18,239 nucleotides of DNA from an uncultured Prevotellaceae bacterium (GCA_937916085.1 CALGGO010000039.1:1-18239); one strand, 5' to 3'. Numbered from the stretch's first letter, positions 1-8,294 are shown. Made by a program: numbers and translations. Notes: a model not told the origin generated them from the sequence alone.

Positions 1-3000
1 GACTATAAGGCATCATTGAGCACCGCTGCCGAGAAGCTGTCTTTCCAGACATCAAACGACATCACCATCAGCAACGAGATTGCCTATTCAAAGTGCCTCG
101 GCAAATACAACATCATCTGCCACACGGGACACCTCCCGAAGTATGGAGACGAGAATAAAGGCAAGACCACTGGTGTATCTCTCTATATCAACATTCCGGG
201 CGACCCCGACCATAGCGGTTGGCTCACCAATCTCGAAGCGAGTGGGCAGGGAACTACCGCCATGACCTACTACGATTGGAATCAGCAATACAAGATTGGT
301 AGTAGCAGTGCGTTTATATGCGACAACGGGACAACCTACCCCGTTGGCCGTGGGTATGCTATCAAGGCTGGAGAAACGCTTGCCAAGAAGCTATGCGGTA
401 AAATCAATTTCGCCTCTTCGATGCAGAGCCACAAGTTAGGTCTTACTTGGATTTATACAGACCTTTTCAAGCGTCTCGTCGATAAAGGACAGATGAGTAT
501 GCCAGGGCAGTTCGACACCTACCCTGAAGCACGTCTTTCGGTTTTGGAGAAACCTTTCTTCTTCTTCCACAGAGAGACCGAGAACGACCCGTGGACTTTC
601 AAATATCTTATGACCTTTGGAGCCGCCAAGGGCGACAAGCCCACATTTGGCTACAACGACTCCGCTACTCCGAACATGCTTATGGCCGAGGGTGCTAACA
701 ACGACCGACCACTTGCCCTTTTCAGTATTCCTTGGAACGAGGATGTGGCTTATGACCCCGATGAAGAAGCATGGATGTACAACGGGCAAAAGCAGTTGAA
801 CTTCGGGCTTGGCTTGGTAGAGAAAGTGAACGGCAAGGACACACCATGCTCTACTGATGCGATAAACGCCATGAGAGCGTTTTTCAATTTCGCCTATCTG
901 CACCATTCGAGGGTAAGGTATTTCAACGGAACGCTCTCCGAATTGAAGCGCAGCAGCGAGGTCTCAACGAATGGTCTATATTGGGTGACACAATCCGAGG
1001 GAACGAGTGAGCGATACGACCTATACCGCTATGATGAACTGACCGCTACTTGGGTAGATGCAGGTATCGCCAAGCAGGGAGTGGGGAGTTATGCCAAGCT
1101 CAATCTGCGTTCGCAATACGAGGCATTCTGCACAGAGATTGGTTCTACCGCCCAAACGTGGACACAAGGACAATGGGACAATATCAACGCATCTATTTTG
1201 GCGACGCGCAGAGCGCATTTCAAGGCTACTGCAAGCGACTATTTCCATACCGACGATGCTCTATATCATTCGTGCTTCATTAAGTTCTATGCGGGCACCG
1301 ACAACCGAGCAAAGAATACCTACTACTACACCGACCCCGTGACTCTAAAGATACGCTGGATGCAAGACGACCTTGACACGACGATTAAGACGAACAACGT
1401 GGGCCAGAACCGCAAGCCTTACTACGTGGAAGAACACGACAAGAACGCTGCGGGCGATTACTATTGGCAGGGTGAGGAAAGCGGTTTCTACAACGTGCTT
1501 GAAGAAGCCTTCGAGAGCGAAATGACAATTATGATGCGCAATATGCTTACTGCTATGGCTGAACTCGGAGGCACGGCAATGGGATTCCTGGAACAATATT
1601 TCCTTTCGACCCAAGACTACTTCCCTGCTATCGCCTACAATGAGCAAGCGAGATTGGTCTATGAGGTTGCGGCCGTGGCGCAAGCGGCAGGTATCTACAA
1701 GAATGACTCCGTGCAAGCCATTACTCAATCGTGTGGTTCTCAACGTTGGAGCGAATATCAGTGGCTCAAAGACCGCTTGATGTACATTTCCTCTTGGTGC
1801 GAATATGGAGAGTTCGCTGGATCGTCAACCGCTGCCAACGGCATGTCGTGGCGTGGCAAGAGCGGTGCGACCTACAACTTCCAACTTACCCCCGCAAAGT
1901 GGCTCTACCCGAGAGTGGGAAGCGACAGCGGCAACTACCCTGCGAGTGCCAACGGACGTGTCCGTGTGCCTGCCGGCACAACACTCAATTACCCCGCAAT
2001 CACGCTATCTTCCGACTCATGGATTGCGATACGTGGCATTGATTATATGCTCGACATCGGAGACATGAATATCGGTCTATCGTCAGAGCAAGGCACATTC
2101 TCGTTCAGTGGCCGTCGCTTGCAGGCTATCAACGTCAATCCCAACGGCACAGACGCTAATCAGTTCCTCGCCACGGGTATCACAATCTCGAATGCGACCA
2201 ATATTAAGGAGTTGACAATTCGAGGTGTAACGTCTGTCGGTGGTGCGTTTGACCTAACCAAGTGCACCCGACTGAACAGCATCGACCTGCGTTCGTCGAA
2301 ATTCAGCGTCGTTGACCTGCCAGCATCAGGCGGTCTCACAGAGGTGTGTCTCCCCGCATCAATTACCGATGTCGAGATAACGGAGCAGCCAAATCTATCA
2401 ACACTCTCAATTGAGAGTAATTTGACTTATACCGCCAGAGAAAATGGAAGCGACGTTACAAAGACGATTGTCGGCGGCTCGCTTCTCGAAAACATTGTCG
2501 TAAGGAACAATTCTGTGCTGAATACATATAGCAACTTGGTGTCGTTCGCCTACAACGCTGGAGCCAGCCTTGAATCAGTCTATATTGAAAATGTGGATTG
2601 GTCGCTCTCGAACACCACAATAATAGAATGGCTTGCCGACCTTGATAGTTGCACGCTAAAAGGTGTTATCGACATCGCCGGAGCAAACCAAGTTTCTTTC
2701 GCTCTAAAGCGCAAATTTCTCGAGGTTTGGGGAGCAATCGATGATTCGACAAACGACCTCTATATGACCTATGTAAAGCGCAATTTGAGCGGTTTTGAGA
2801 TAAACGGAGAGACATATCTCGGAGAAGCCAAAGATTACAGAATGGACATCGTTCCTAATGAGTACTATGGCAACAGATATTCCGACATCGCTTGGAGTAT
2901 CGAGAGCAATATATATGCGACCATTGACGAGAGCACGGGTGTAGTCACAGTGAACCAACTCGGCACAGAGGCGGCAGCTCCCACCGCAATTGTGACCTGC

Positions 3001-4029
3001 GTAATCACCGCAGAAGACAATAATGGAAACGAGGTCATTCTCACCAAACAGAAAACTCTTGGCTTCTACTTGCGTTCTGCACACGTCGGTGACTATGTGT
3101 TCTACGATGGCACATTCAGCGATATTTACGACCCGACGAAAACAGTTGTCGGAGTGTGCTTCTACATCGACCCGCAGAACCCGTCAATACGCTTAATGGC
3201 TGCAACGAGAGCCGTAGGTGGCGCAGACCATTGGGGATTGTATAACAATGCGAGCAATGGTGTTTCGGGAGTAGTAGTCACCGCAGACCCGAGTTATCAA
3301 GTCTATGATACGCCAATCGTCAATATCGGCGGTTCCAATATAACTATTACCGATGCGAATTACCGCAAGGACGATGGCAGCGACTTCAAGCCCCAAGATG
3401 CAGGTACGCACCTTGGAGACATTGGTACCATAACGCTTGAAGAAGACCTTATGGGACATCGTGCCGGAGAGGTCCTGGCGATTGGCCAATATAAGACCCT
3501 GCTTCTAATGAAGCACCGCAACTATATCTTGGAGAATACCTATGAGGATGCCAACGACCCGAGTACAGCTCGGCCTACACCATCTGCAAAGTATCTCAAC
3601 GGACAGCGCATAAAGACCGAGTTGGCTGACCTGCAAGACCTCATTCGAGATATTGTGGCAGATCATAGCAACGCTTATCGAGATTTTTATTACCCTGCTG
3701 CATCATACTGCTTCGCCTATGAGCCTGCGGTGGCGGCTAACGAGGTTCTTAACCCGAAGTTTGCCGAAAATAATTGGTGGCTTCCATCGTCTGGCGAACT
3801 TGCGAGAATCTATTGGTATCACAAGCAAGGTTACACAGTAGGCACGGAAAACGCCATATTCGCTAACGCATATAGCAAGAATGTGTTCAACTCTTTCAGC
3901 ACGGTAATTTATTGGAGCGTGACCGAGTACTCTGCTACTATCGCTTGGTATCTCAATTTCAGCAGTGGCAATCTCGACAGCACCGGCAAGAACCTCGCTA
4001 ATTCGGTCCGAGCGGTCTGCGCATTTTAA
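1..4029 (+). CDS. large phage tail-fibre/adhesin-like DGR target protein (5' partial)
   Basis: The frame is open from base 1 (first codons GAC TAT AAG), so the true start lies upstream; the TTG at 16 is not a convincing start. About 1342 residues are visible. The N-terminal two thirds is not confidently recognised. Around nt 2020-2420 it shows leucine-rich/beta-solenoid-like strands (for example LTKCTRLNSIDLRSS). Around nt 2790-3060 it resembles a bacterial Ig-like (Big2) domain (IAWSIESN, IDESTGVVTV). The last ~300 residues form a C-type-lectin-like/DUF1566-like domain with WWLPSSGELARIYWY and a final VRAVCAF. The final 112 coding bases are a DGR variable repeat. DGRs in tailed phages commonly diversify receptor-binding proteins, so a role at the fibre tip binding host surface ligands is inferred. 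It sits directly upstream of the DGR accessory and RT genes. Tail location is inference; DGR target status is read from the sequence. Confidence 0.85.
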   Translation, partial: DYKASLSTAAEKLSFQTSNDITISNEIAYSKCLGKYNIICHTGHLPKYGDENKGKTTGVSLYINIPGDPDHSGWLTNLEASGQGTTAMTYYDWNQQYKIGSSSAFICDNGTTYPVGRGYAIKAGETLAKKLCGKINFASSMQSHKLGLTWIYTDLFKRLVDKGQMSMPGQFDTYPEARLSVLEKPFFFFHRETENDPWTFKYLMTFGAAKGDKPTFGYNDSATPNMLMAEGANNDRPLALFSIPWNEDVAYDPDEEAWMYNGQKQLNFGLGLVEKVNGKDTPCSTDAINAMRAFFNFAYLHHSRVRYFNGTLSELKRSSEVSTNGLYWVTQSEGTSERYDLYRYDELTATWVDAGIAKQGVGSYAKLNLRSQYEAFCTEIGSTAQTWTQGQWDNINASILATRRAHFKATASDYFHTDDALYHSCFIKFYAGTDNRAKNTYYYTDPVTLKIRWMQDDLDTTIKTNNVGQNRKPYYVEEHDKNAAGDYYWQGEESGFYNVLEEAFESEMTIMMRNMLTAMAELGGTAMGFLEQYFLSTQDYFPAIAYNEQARLVYEVAAVAQAAGIYKNDSVQAITQSCGSQRWSEYQWLKDRLMYISSWCEYGEFAGSSTAANGMSWRGKSGATYNFQLTPAKWLYPRVGSDSGNYPASANGRVRVPAGTTLNYPAITLSSDSWIAIRGIDYMLDIGDMNIGLSSEQGTFSFSGRRLQAINVNPNGTDANQFLATGITISNATNIKELTIRGVTSVGGAFDLTKCTRLNSIDLRSSKFSVVDLPASGGLTEVCLPASITDVEITEQPNLSTLSIESNLTYTARENGSDVTKTIVGGSLLENIVVRNNSVLNTYSNLVSFAYNAGASLESVYIENVDWSLSNTTIIEWLADLDSCTLKGVIDIAGANQVSFALKRKFLEVWGAIDDSTNDLYMTYVKRNLSGFEINGETYLGEAKDYRMDIVPNEYYGNRYSDIAWSIESNIYATIDESTGVVTVNQLGTEAAAPTAIVTCVITAEDNNGNEVILTKQKTLGFYLRSAHVGDYVFYDGTFSDIYDPTKTVVGVCFYIDPQNPSIRLMAATRAVGGADHWGLYNNASNGVSGVVVTADPSYQVYDTPIVNIGGSNITITDANYRKDDGSDFKPQDAGTHLGDIGTITLEEDLMGHRAGEVLAIGQYKTLLLMKHRNYILENTYEDANDPSTARPTPSAKYLNGQRIKTELADLQDLIRDIVADHSNAYRDFYYPAASYCFAYEPAVAANEVLNPKFAENNWWLPSSGELARIYWYHKQGYTVGTENAIFANAYSKNVFNSFSTVIYWSVTEYSATIAWYLNFSSGNLDSTGKNLANSVRAVCAF
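3912..4023 (+). repeat. DGR variable repeat VR1
   Basis: This 112-bp segment aligns to the template repeat 4537-4648 without gaps. It has nine mismatches, all at template adenines: A to G five times, A to C twice and A to T twice. The eight variable codons include TR asparagine codons AAC read here as ATC, GAC, AGC, ACC, GGC and CTC. The first ~29 bases and the last ~27 bases are identical to the TR. The GC-rich 3' end (GGTCCGAGCGGTCTGCGCA) is the probable initiation-of-mutagenic-homing (IMH) segment. Identity stops at TTTTAA in the VR versus CTCGAA in the TR. The stop codon of the fibre gene follows at 4027-4029. Confidence 0.97.
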
Positions 4030-4036
4030 TATTAAC

Positions 4037-4060
4037 CCTGCGGTGGTTTCCCACCGCAGG
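4037..4060 (+). other. hairpin downstream of VR1 (DGR cruciform and/or terminator)
   Basis: This is a perfect 10-bp inverted repeat, CCTGCGGTGG / CCACCGCAGG, with loop TTTC (GAAA on the other strand). It starts 13 nt after the end of VR1 and 7 nt after the fibre stop codon. DGRs such as that of Bordetella phage BPP-1 need a DNA hairpin just downstream of VR for efficient homing, and the same spacing occurs at VR2. There is no T-tract after the stem, so it is a poor classical intrinsic terminator, though it could still attenuate transcription. Confidence 0.8.
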
Positions 4061-4080
4061 CGCAAAATGATTATACAACG

Positions 4081-4440
4081 ATGAAACCTACACAGGCATC
4101 TATCTATCGGGCAGTCGAGAGGTTACTCCAATTCGCCATTGGGGTAACTGAACGTCTGCCGAAGTCACTACCTTTTCGTGTGCTTGGAGAGTGTCTAATC
4201 GTGGACTTGAAAGATAGTCTCGATTACATTGTCCTCGCATTTCAAGCACCGCAGGGAGTAGAGCGTTTGAGGTGCATAGACCATTTGATTTTGCGAATGA
4301 CCTCGGTTAAGACAACATTCCGAACATTCCTCAATGCAAAGGTCGTTTCACCTAAACAGCACTCTCAATTCTTGGGCTTGATTACCAACGTCGGCACGCA
4401 AGCGGGTGCTTGGCGCAGTAAACAATTGTTAGACTCTTAA
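4081..4440 (+). CDS. avd: DGR accessory variability determinant (Avd-like)
   Basis: This 119-residue protein begins at ATG 4081, between the VR1 hairpin and the TR. The size, the mostly helical and amphipathic sequence, and the position between target gene and TR/RT match Avd proteins, the small four-helix-bundle partners of DGR reverse transcriptases (avd of phage BPP-1, four-helix S23-like family). Visible family-like features are the central stretch PFRVLGECLIVDLKDSLDYI and a basic C-terminal half. Avd forms a pentamer that binds the RT and TR RNA and is needed for mutagenic cDNA synthesis. Its stop codon ends one base before a GTG that opens the RT frame, so the two genes are tightly coupled. 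The call rests on size, context and general look, not on an alignment. Confidence 0.85.
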   Translation: MKPTQASIYRAVERLLQFAIGVTERLPKSLPFRVLGECLIVDLKDSLDYIVLAFQAPQGVERLRCIDHLILRMTSVKTTFRTFLNAKVVSPKQHSQFLGLITNVGTQAGAWRSKQLLDS

Positions 4441-4489
4441 TGTGTTCACGGATATGTTAAGAACTCTTGAATCTTTGAATGGGCGTGCT

Positions 4490-4506
4490 ACTGCGGTTTC
4501 CGTAGT
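4490..4506 (+). other. small hairpin in the avd-TR spacer
   Basis: ACTGCGG / CCGTAGT forms a 7-bp stem with one G-T pair and a TTT loop, 30 nt upstream of the TR. In DGRs the RNA flanking the TR takes part in RT-Avd recognition and priming, so a structure here may be part of the TR RNA. It echoes the VR1 hairpin (CTGCGG...TTTCC in both). It is short, so chance occurrence is possible. Confidence 0.35.
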
Positions 4507-4528
4507 TAAGAACAAGTTAGTGCACGCA

Positions 4529-5974
4529 ATGACGGCTTGGAGCGTGACCGAGTACTCTGCTACTAACGCTTGGTATCTCAATTTCAGCAGTGGCAATCTC
4601 AACAACAACAACAAGAACAACACTAATTCGGTCCGAGCGGTCTGCGCACTCGAAGAAACAGAGATAGACGGATGGGTAGATGCCTTTTTTAATTGCATCG
4701 AGAAGAAGCGTACCGCTCCGCAGTGTGATAGGTATCGAGCGCAATACGAAGAAGATTTGCTGCACTTGGCAGCAGAGGTCAAGACTCGCACCTACCAGCC
4801 AAGCAAAAGCACCTGCTTCATCGTTACTCGACCACGCTTGCGAGAGATATTTGCCGCAGCGTTCCGAGATAGGATTGCGCAACATTGGGTAATAATGCGG
4901 CTCAATCCAATTCTCGAAGAGCGGTTTGTAGCGCAAGGAAACGTGTCTTTCAATTGTCGCAAAGGATTGGGAACTTTGCGAGCTGTAGAGCGACTGAAAA
5001 GCGAAATAGAGGCGGTTAGCGACCACTACGCCATTGACGCTTACATCGGCAAGTTTGATATTAAAAGCTTCTTCATGTCGATAAGCAAAAGCGTTATGCT
5101 GCGGTTGCTCATTCCTTTTATCAAGGAGCACTACAAAGGAAACGACATTGATACGCTGCTTTATCTCGTCGAGGTTATTATCAGGCATTGTCCGCAAAAG
5201 TTATGTGTGCGCAAATCGCCACCTGCTCTGTGGGAGCGATTACCGCACAATAAGAGCCTATTTTATGCTGATGATGATACAGGGCTTGCGATTGGCAACA
5301 TCACGTCGCAGATTCTTGCCAATTTCTATCTCTCGTTCTTCGATGAATATATATTAAGCGAGTGCGAGAAGTCTGGAGCAAGATATGTGCGATTTGTGGA
5401 CGATTGGGTGGTCGTTTGTCGTGACAAGAGGTTCATCATCGATCTGCATAAGAAAGCCTCTCTATGGCTCCGTAAACACCTCTCATTGGAATTGCATCAC
5501 GATAAGTTCTACCTGCAACACGCCAGCAAGGGTGTGAAGTTTGTAGGGCAGGTTATCAAGCCTAATAGGCGGTACACTTCCAACGCTACCATAACTGGCT
5601 TCCACGAAAGCGCATTAAAGACCGAAGCGATATGTCGAGCCATCATCTGTGGCGGTCCAACCATGCAGCGTGTTCGGTGGTTGAATCGCTATGTTAGCAG
5701 TGTGAACAGTTATCTGGGTTTTCTGTGCCACACCGCCAGCTACAATGTTAGGCGCAAATTGTTAGACCGACAAATCTATCTGTGGCGGTGCTGCTATGTT
5801 CGTGCCGGCTATCTTGTAGTGGGAATAAAGAATTACTATAAATTTTCATCATATTTAATTGCATTAGATTATGAAAGACGTTCAATGGAACAATGGCGAA
5901 AAGCCAGCAAAAGTAACCGTGTATCGAGAACTTGGAAGACCCGTATTCGAGATACTCGTCGAGCGAGAAGATGA
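4529..5974 (+). CDS. DGR reverse transcriptase
   Basis: The enzyme copies the TR RNA into adenine-mutagenised cDNA that replaces VR sequences. Counting from ATG 4529 (481 aa), visible motifs are motif A FDIKSFF (catalytic Asp about residue 177), the DGR-typical IGNITSQ (about 255-261; group II intron RTs usually have QGxxxSP) and the catalytic box FVDD (about 289-292). An N-terminal motif around REIFAAAFRDRIAQHWV is also present. The start is uncertain. The frame is open back to GTG 4442, with in-frame ATGs at 4454 and 4529, all upstream of or abutting the TR. No in-frame ATG exists between the TR end (4648) and the RT core. I chose 4529 because it leaves the avd-TR spacer as RNA. The C-terminus is very basic (RTWKTRIRDTRRARR) and overlaps the next gene by 104 nt. 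Family call very secure; start codon not. Confidence 0.95.
   Translation: MTAWSVTEYSATNAWYLNFSSGNLNNNNKNNTNSVRAVCALEETEIDGWVDAFFNCIEKKRTAPQCDRYRAQYEEDLLHLAAEVKTRTYQPSKSTCFIVTRPRLREIFAAAFRDRIAQHWVIMRLNPILEERFVAQGNVSFNCRKGLGTLRAVERLKSEIEAVSDHYAIDAYIGKFDIKSFFMSISKSVMLRLLIPFIKEHYKGNDIDTLLYLVEVIIRHCPQKLCVRKSPPALWERLPHNKSLFYADDDTGLAIGNITSQILANFYLSFFDEYILSECEKSGARYVRFVDDWVVVCRDKRFIIDLHKKASLWLRKHLSLELHHDKFYLQHASKGVKFVGQVIKPNRRYTSNATITGFHESALKTEAICRAIICGGPTMQRVRWLNRYVSSVNSYLGFLCHTASYNVRRKLLDRQIYLWRCCYVRAGYLVVGIKNYYKFSSYLIALDYERRSMEQWRKASKSNRVSRTWKTRIRDTRRARR
4537..4648 (+). repeat. DGR template repeat TR
   Basis: This 112-bp segment is matched without gaps by VR1 and VR2. It contains 33 adenines, concentrated in a run of AAC codons (LNNNNKNNT in the RT frame) as expected of a template for adenine mutagenesis. 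Seventeen different adenine positions are altered in at least one VR, and no G, C or T position is. AAC codons can be diversified at the first two bases without producing a stop. Downstream of the match the sequence departs from the VRs (CTCGAA instead of TTTTAA). That difference could distinguish the donor from the recipients, as the IMH* element does in known DGRs. The TR is read in the RT frame. Confidence 0.97.
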
Positions 5975-6224
5975 GAATGGTGGCGCAAGGTGGCTCTCGA
6001 TAAAGCTGCCCGCAGGTGAGTGGACCTATGGCGCAATCGTGCGAGCCATAGTCCGCCTATACTATGACCAAGACGATGTAGAGGCTATCATTCTCAACTA
6101 TCAGCTTGACCCCGAAGATGAAGAAGTCGTAAACGAGTTTAATAAATTGCAGGATTGGAGAGCGCAAGCCAAGGCAAGAGCCAAGCAGTTGCTCCAATAT
6201 GCAGAAGATAATTGTTTAACTTAA
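5871..6224 (+). CDS. small phage protein of unknown function
   Basis: This 117-residue acidic protein starts at ATG 5871, preceded by an AT-rich leader (TTTAATTGCATTAGATT). Its first 104 nt overlap the 3' end of the RT gene in another frame. It has a short beta-rich N-terminal half (VTVYRELGRPVFEILVERE) and a helical, charged C-terminal half (WRAQAKARAKQLLQYAE) that could form a coiled coil. There are no signal peptide or membrane segments. It lies between the DGR and the holin, so it is probably co-transcribed with the lysis genes. I do not recognise the family. Confidence 0.75.
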   Translation: MKDVQWNNGEKPAKVTVYRELGRPVFEILVEREDENGGARWLSIKLPAGEWTYGAIVRAIVRLYYDQDDVEAIILNYQLDPEDEEVVNEFNKLQDWRAQAKARAKQLLQYAEDNCLT

Positions 6225-6244
6225 AATTGAAATAATATGCGAAA

Positions 6245-6808
6245 ATGAATAACGGAACTAACATTGGAACGCAAGGCTTTGCATGGGCCGTATTCGGTGG
6301 CGAAGCGATAAGAACTATCTTCGACTTGCGGTGGGCGATTGCATTCTGCATCGTTCTCATCCTCGCTGATTTTTGGTGGGGTTGGAGAGAGAGCAAAATG
6401 CACTATATTAAAGCGAAAGAGGCTGGCGATGATGCTCTTGCGAGAGAGAGCAAGTTTCGTTTCAGCAAGGCTGGCAGGAGAACCGCCAATAAGATTGTGG
6501 ACTATCTCACATATCTTGTAGTCGGCTGCCTTGCAGGTATGGCTATTACCGAGCCGCTTGGCTGGGCGAACCACGTAATGACATCGGCAGTATGCTTAAT
6601 CTTCGCTTGTGCTTTCGAGGTAAGCAGTATCATTGGCCACATTTGCGCCATAAAAGGTATTGATGTCCCGAAACTGACTTTCAAATCGGTGTTCAAGTTT
6701 ATCGTGCGGCTGATCGTCAACTTCGTCAAGAAGAAAGATGATGATTTGGGTGATGCTCTCGATACTACTGTTAAGGAAACCGAGGGGAAAGATGCAAAAA
6801 GCGATTAA
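6245..6808 (+). CDS. holin-like phage membrane protein
   Basis: This 187-residue protein has hydrophobic segments at about residues 30-46 (IAFCIVLILADFWWGW), 84-101 and 109-133. A loop between the first two and a charged C-terminal tail (KKKDDDLGDALD...) complete it. Three membrane segments with a polar tail, directly upstream of an amidase endolysin, fit a phage holin that would let the amidase reach the peptidoglycan. Holins are poorly conserved and the family assignment is from topology and position only. ATG 6245 follows the preceding stop by 20 nt, suggesting one lysis transcript. Any small integral membrane phage protein would look similar. Confidence 0.7.
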   Translation: MNNGTNIGTQGFAWAVFGGEAIRTIFDLRWAIAFCIVLILADFWWGWRESKMHYIKAKEAGDDALARESKFRFSKAGRRTANKIVDYLTYLVVGCLAGMAITEPLGWANHVMTSAVCLIFACAFEVSSIIGHICAIKGIDVPKLTFKSVFKFIVRLIVNFVKKKDDDLGDALDTTVKETEGKDAKSD

Positions 6809-6915
6809 AGGGTGTTTACAGAGCGTTTAGCGGTCAAGACATATCGACAATAGGATTGATTGAAAAACGCTCTGGAACACGATTTTTGAACCAAATAACA
6901 CCAATAAGAACAAAG

Positions 6916-7698
6916 ATGAGAACATTAAAGAAAGGTTGTCGTGGAGACGACGTAAAAACCCTCCAACGTGCGCTGAACCTATCTCCCGACGGAGTCTTTG
7001 GTCCGCTCACAGAGAAAGCGGTCATAGAGTTTCAGCGCAAGCATAGTCTCGATGCTGACGGCATCGTAGGCGCCAAGACTTGGGCGGCATTAGGTGTGAC
7101 TGATTCGAGGTGTATAGACCCGAGCGTGGTGTATCTGCCTTTGAGCGTTCACATTACCAAATCGACTAACCGCACTATTAAATACCTTGCCTTTCACTAC
7201 ACAGCTGGCAGCAGTTCGGCAAGCGGCAGAGCACGCTCTTGTAAAAGTACGTTCGAGAAGCGCAAGGCGAGTGCGGATTTTGCGGTTGACGACAAAGAAA
7301 TGGTTCAGTTCAATCCCGATTTGAAGAACTATTATTGTTGGTCGGTAGGCGACCCAAAAGTAGGTCACGTCAAGTGTCCTGATGGCAGCAACCGCAACAC
7401 TATCAGTATCGAGATTTGTTCATCGCTGAAAGATGGGTATGACCATACGAAAGCCAATCATGACGGGTGGTATTATACTGATGCAGCACTCGATACTGCC
7501 GTTAAGCTTGCCAAGATGCTGATGCGCAAATTCAACATCCGCTTTGAGAACGTAGTGCGCCACTACGACATATCGGGCAAACTGTGTCCGGGAATTGTGG
7601 GTTGGAATAATGGGCGGCTGTACACAAAGGACGGCAAGGCTACCAGTAACTTTAATAGCAGTGAGAAGTGGCTGGCATTCAAGGAGCGATTAAAATAA
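6916..7698 (+). CDS. N-acetylmuramoyl-L-alanine amidase endolysin
   Basis: This 260-residue enzyme starts at ATG 6916; the frame is open further up to a TTG at 6856, but the ATG directly precedes the first domain. Residues about 1-60 are a peptidoglycan-binding domain of the PG_binding_1 type (LKKGCRGDDVKTLQRAL, DGVFGPLTEKAVIEFQ, DGIVGAKTWAALG). Residues about 85-230 are an Amidase_2 (T7-lysozyme-like) domain with HYTAG (His 94), SIEIC (about 164-168) and VVRHYDISGKLCPG. His 94, His 216 and Cys 224 are the likely zinc ligands, and the 8-residue His-Cys spacing matches T7 lysozyme. It cleaves the bond between MurNAc and the stem peptide to lyse the host. The domain order, binding module first, is unusual compared with many phage amidases but known. 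Confidence 0.93.
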   Translation: MRTLKKGCRGDDVKTLQRALNLSPDGVFGPLTEKAVIEFQRKHSLDADGIVGAKTWAALGVTDSRCIDPSVVYLPLSVHITKSTNRTIKYLAFHYTAGSSSASGRARSCKSTFEKRKASADFAVDDKEMVQFNPDLKNYYCWSVGDPKVGHVKCPDGSNRNTISIEICSSLKDGYDHTKANHDGWYYTDAALDTAVKLAKMLMRKFNIRFENVVRHYDISGKLCPGIVGWNNGRLYTKDGKATSNFNSSEKWLAFKERLK

Positions 7699-7704
7699 GA
7701 GAAT

Positions 7705-8250
7705 ATGGAGACCAATCCAAAATTAAAACCTACGCTTGTCGCTATCATCGTGTTCTTTTTGGCGATTTTTCTCTCTGTGCACCTCTCGCACTGCAAACGT
7801 GGTGAAGATAGGCCAGACGTAAAAGAGAGCGTGGAGAGCCAAATAACACACGATACTATATTTGTGCGTGAACCTATGGCAGAGAGCGATACCATTGTAA
7901 GGTATGTACCGATACCGCTTCCTACTAACGATAAAAGGGAGAGGGAGCACGATACCATTGCGGTTGTATCGACCGACACCATTCGAATTAAGGGTGACAC
8001 CCTGCAACTGCCTATCACGCAGAAGGTGTATCAAGATACCAATTACATCGCCTATGTAAGTGGCTGGCATCCCTCGCTTGATAGCATTGCGGTGATTAAT
8101 CAGACTATCACTAACACTATCACCCGAACAGAGTACAAGAAGCGTAGCAGGTGGAATGTCGGCATCGTTGCCGGCTATGGGTATGGCATACAATACCACC
8201 ACTTTGAGCCGTTTGTCGGTGTAGCGGTCACATATAATATTTTTAGATAG
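7705..8250 (+). CDS. membrane-anchored phage protein, possible spanin-like lysis partner
   Basis: This 181-residue protein starts 6 nt after the amidase stop. It has an N-terminal membrane segment (about residues 10-28, LVAIIVFFLAIFLSVHLS) followed by a Cys at 30. A polar, beta-strand-prone region with repeated HDTI/TDTI stretches follows, and then a C-terminal tail with alternating aromatics (GYGYGIQYHHFEPFVGVAVTY) that looks like membrane-facing strands. A single anchor plus a periplasmic domain beside the holin and amidase is what a spanin-like outer-membrane disruption protein would show. It resembles the Bacteroides phage proteins annotated as DUF6808, from memory only. The Cys is not in a good lipobox, so lipoprotein processing is doubtful. 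It ends with TAG, showing that amber is a normal stop in this phage. Confidence 0.75.
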   Translation: METNPKLKPTLVAIIVFFLAIFLSVHLSHCKRGEDRPDVKESVESQITHDTIFVREPMAESDTIVRYVPIPLPTNDKREREHDTIAVVSTDTIRIKGDTLQLPITQKVYQDTNYIAYVSGWHPSLDSIAVINQTITNTITRTEYKKRSRWNVGIVAGYGYGIQYHHFEPFVGVAVTYNIFR

Positions 8251-8294
8251 TAATAATCTTAGTTTTTTGTTAATAATAAAAGGTTAATTAGTAG

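Noticed and set aside
436..906. 156-codon - strand frame inside the fibre gene
   Set aside because: It lies wholly antisense to a continuous 4-kb coding frame and shows no recognisable protein features.
4600..4625. AAC/ACA run as a simple-sequence slippage tract (phase variation)
   Set aside because: No length differences exist between the three repeats; the run is explained as a diversifiable asparagine-codon tract in the TR.
4517..5197. 226-codon open frame on the - strand opposite the TR and RT start
   Set aside because: It is antisense to the clearly coding RT and TR, its product shows no family features, and it is explained by the codon composition of the opposite strand.
6856..6915. 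Longer amidase starting at TTG 6856
   Set aside because: The extra 20 residues precede the peptidoglycan-binding domain without adding a signal peptide, and ATG 6916 has a typical AT-rich leader.
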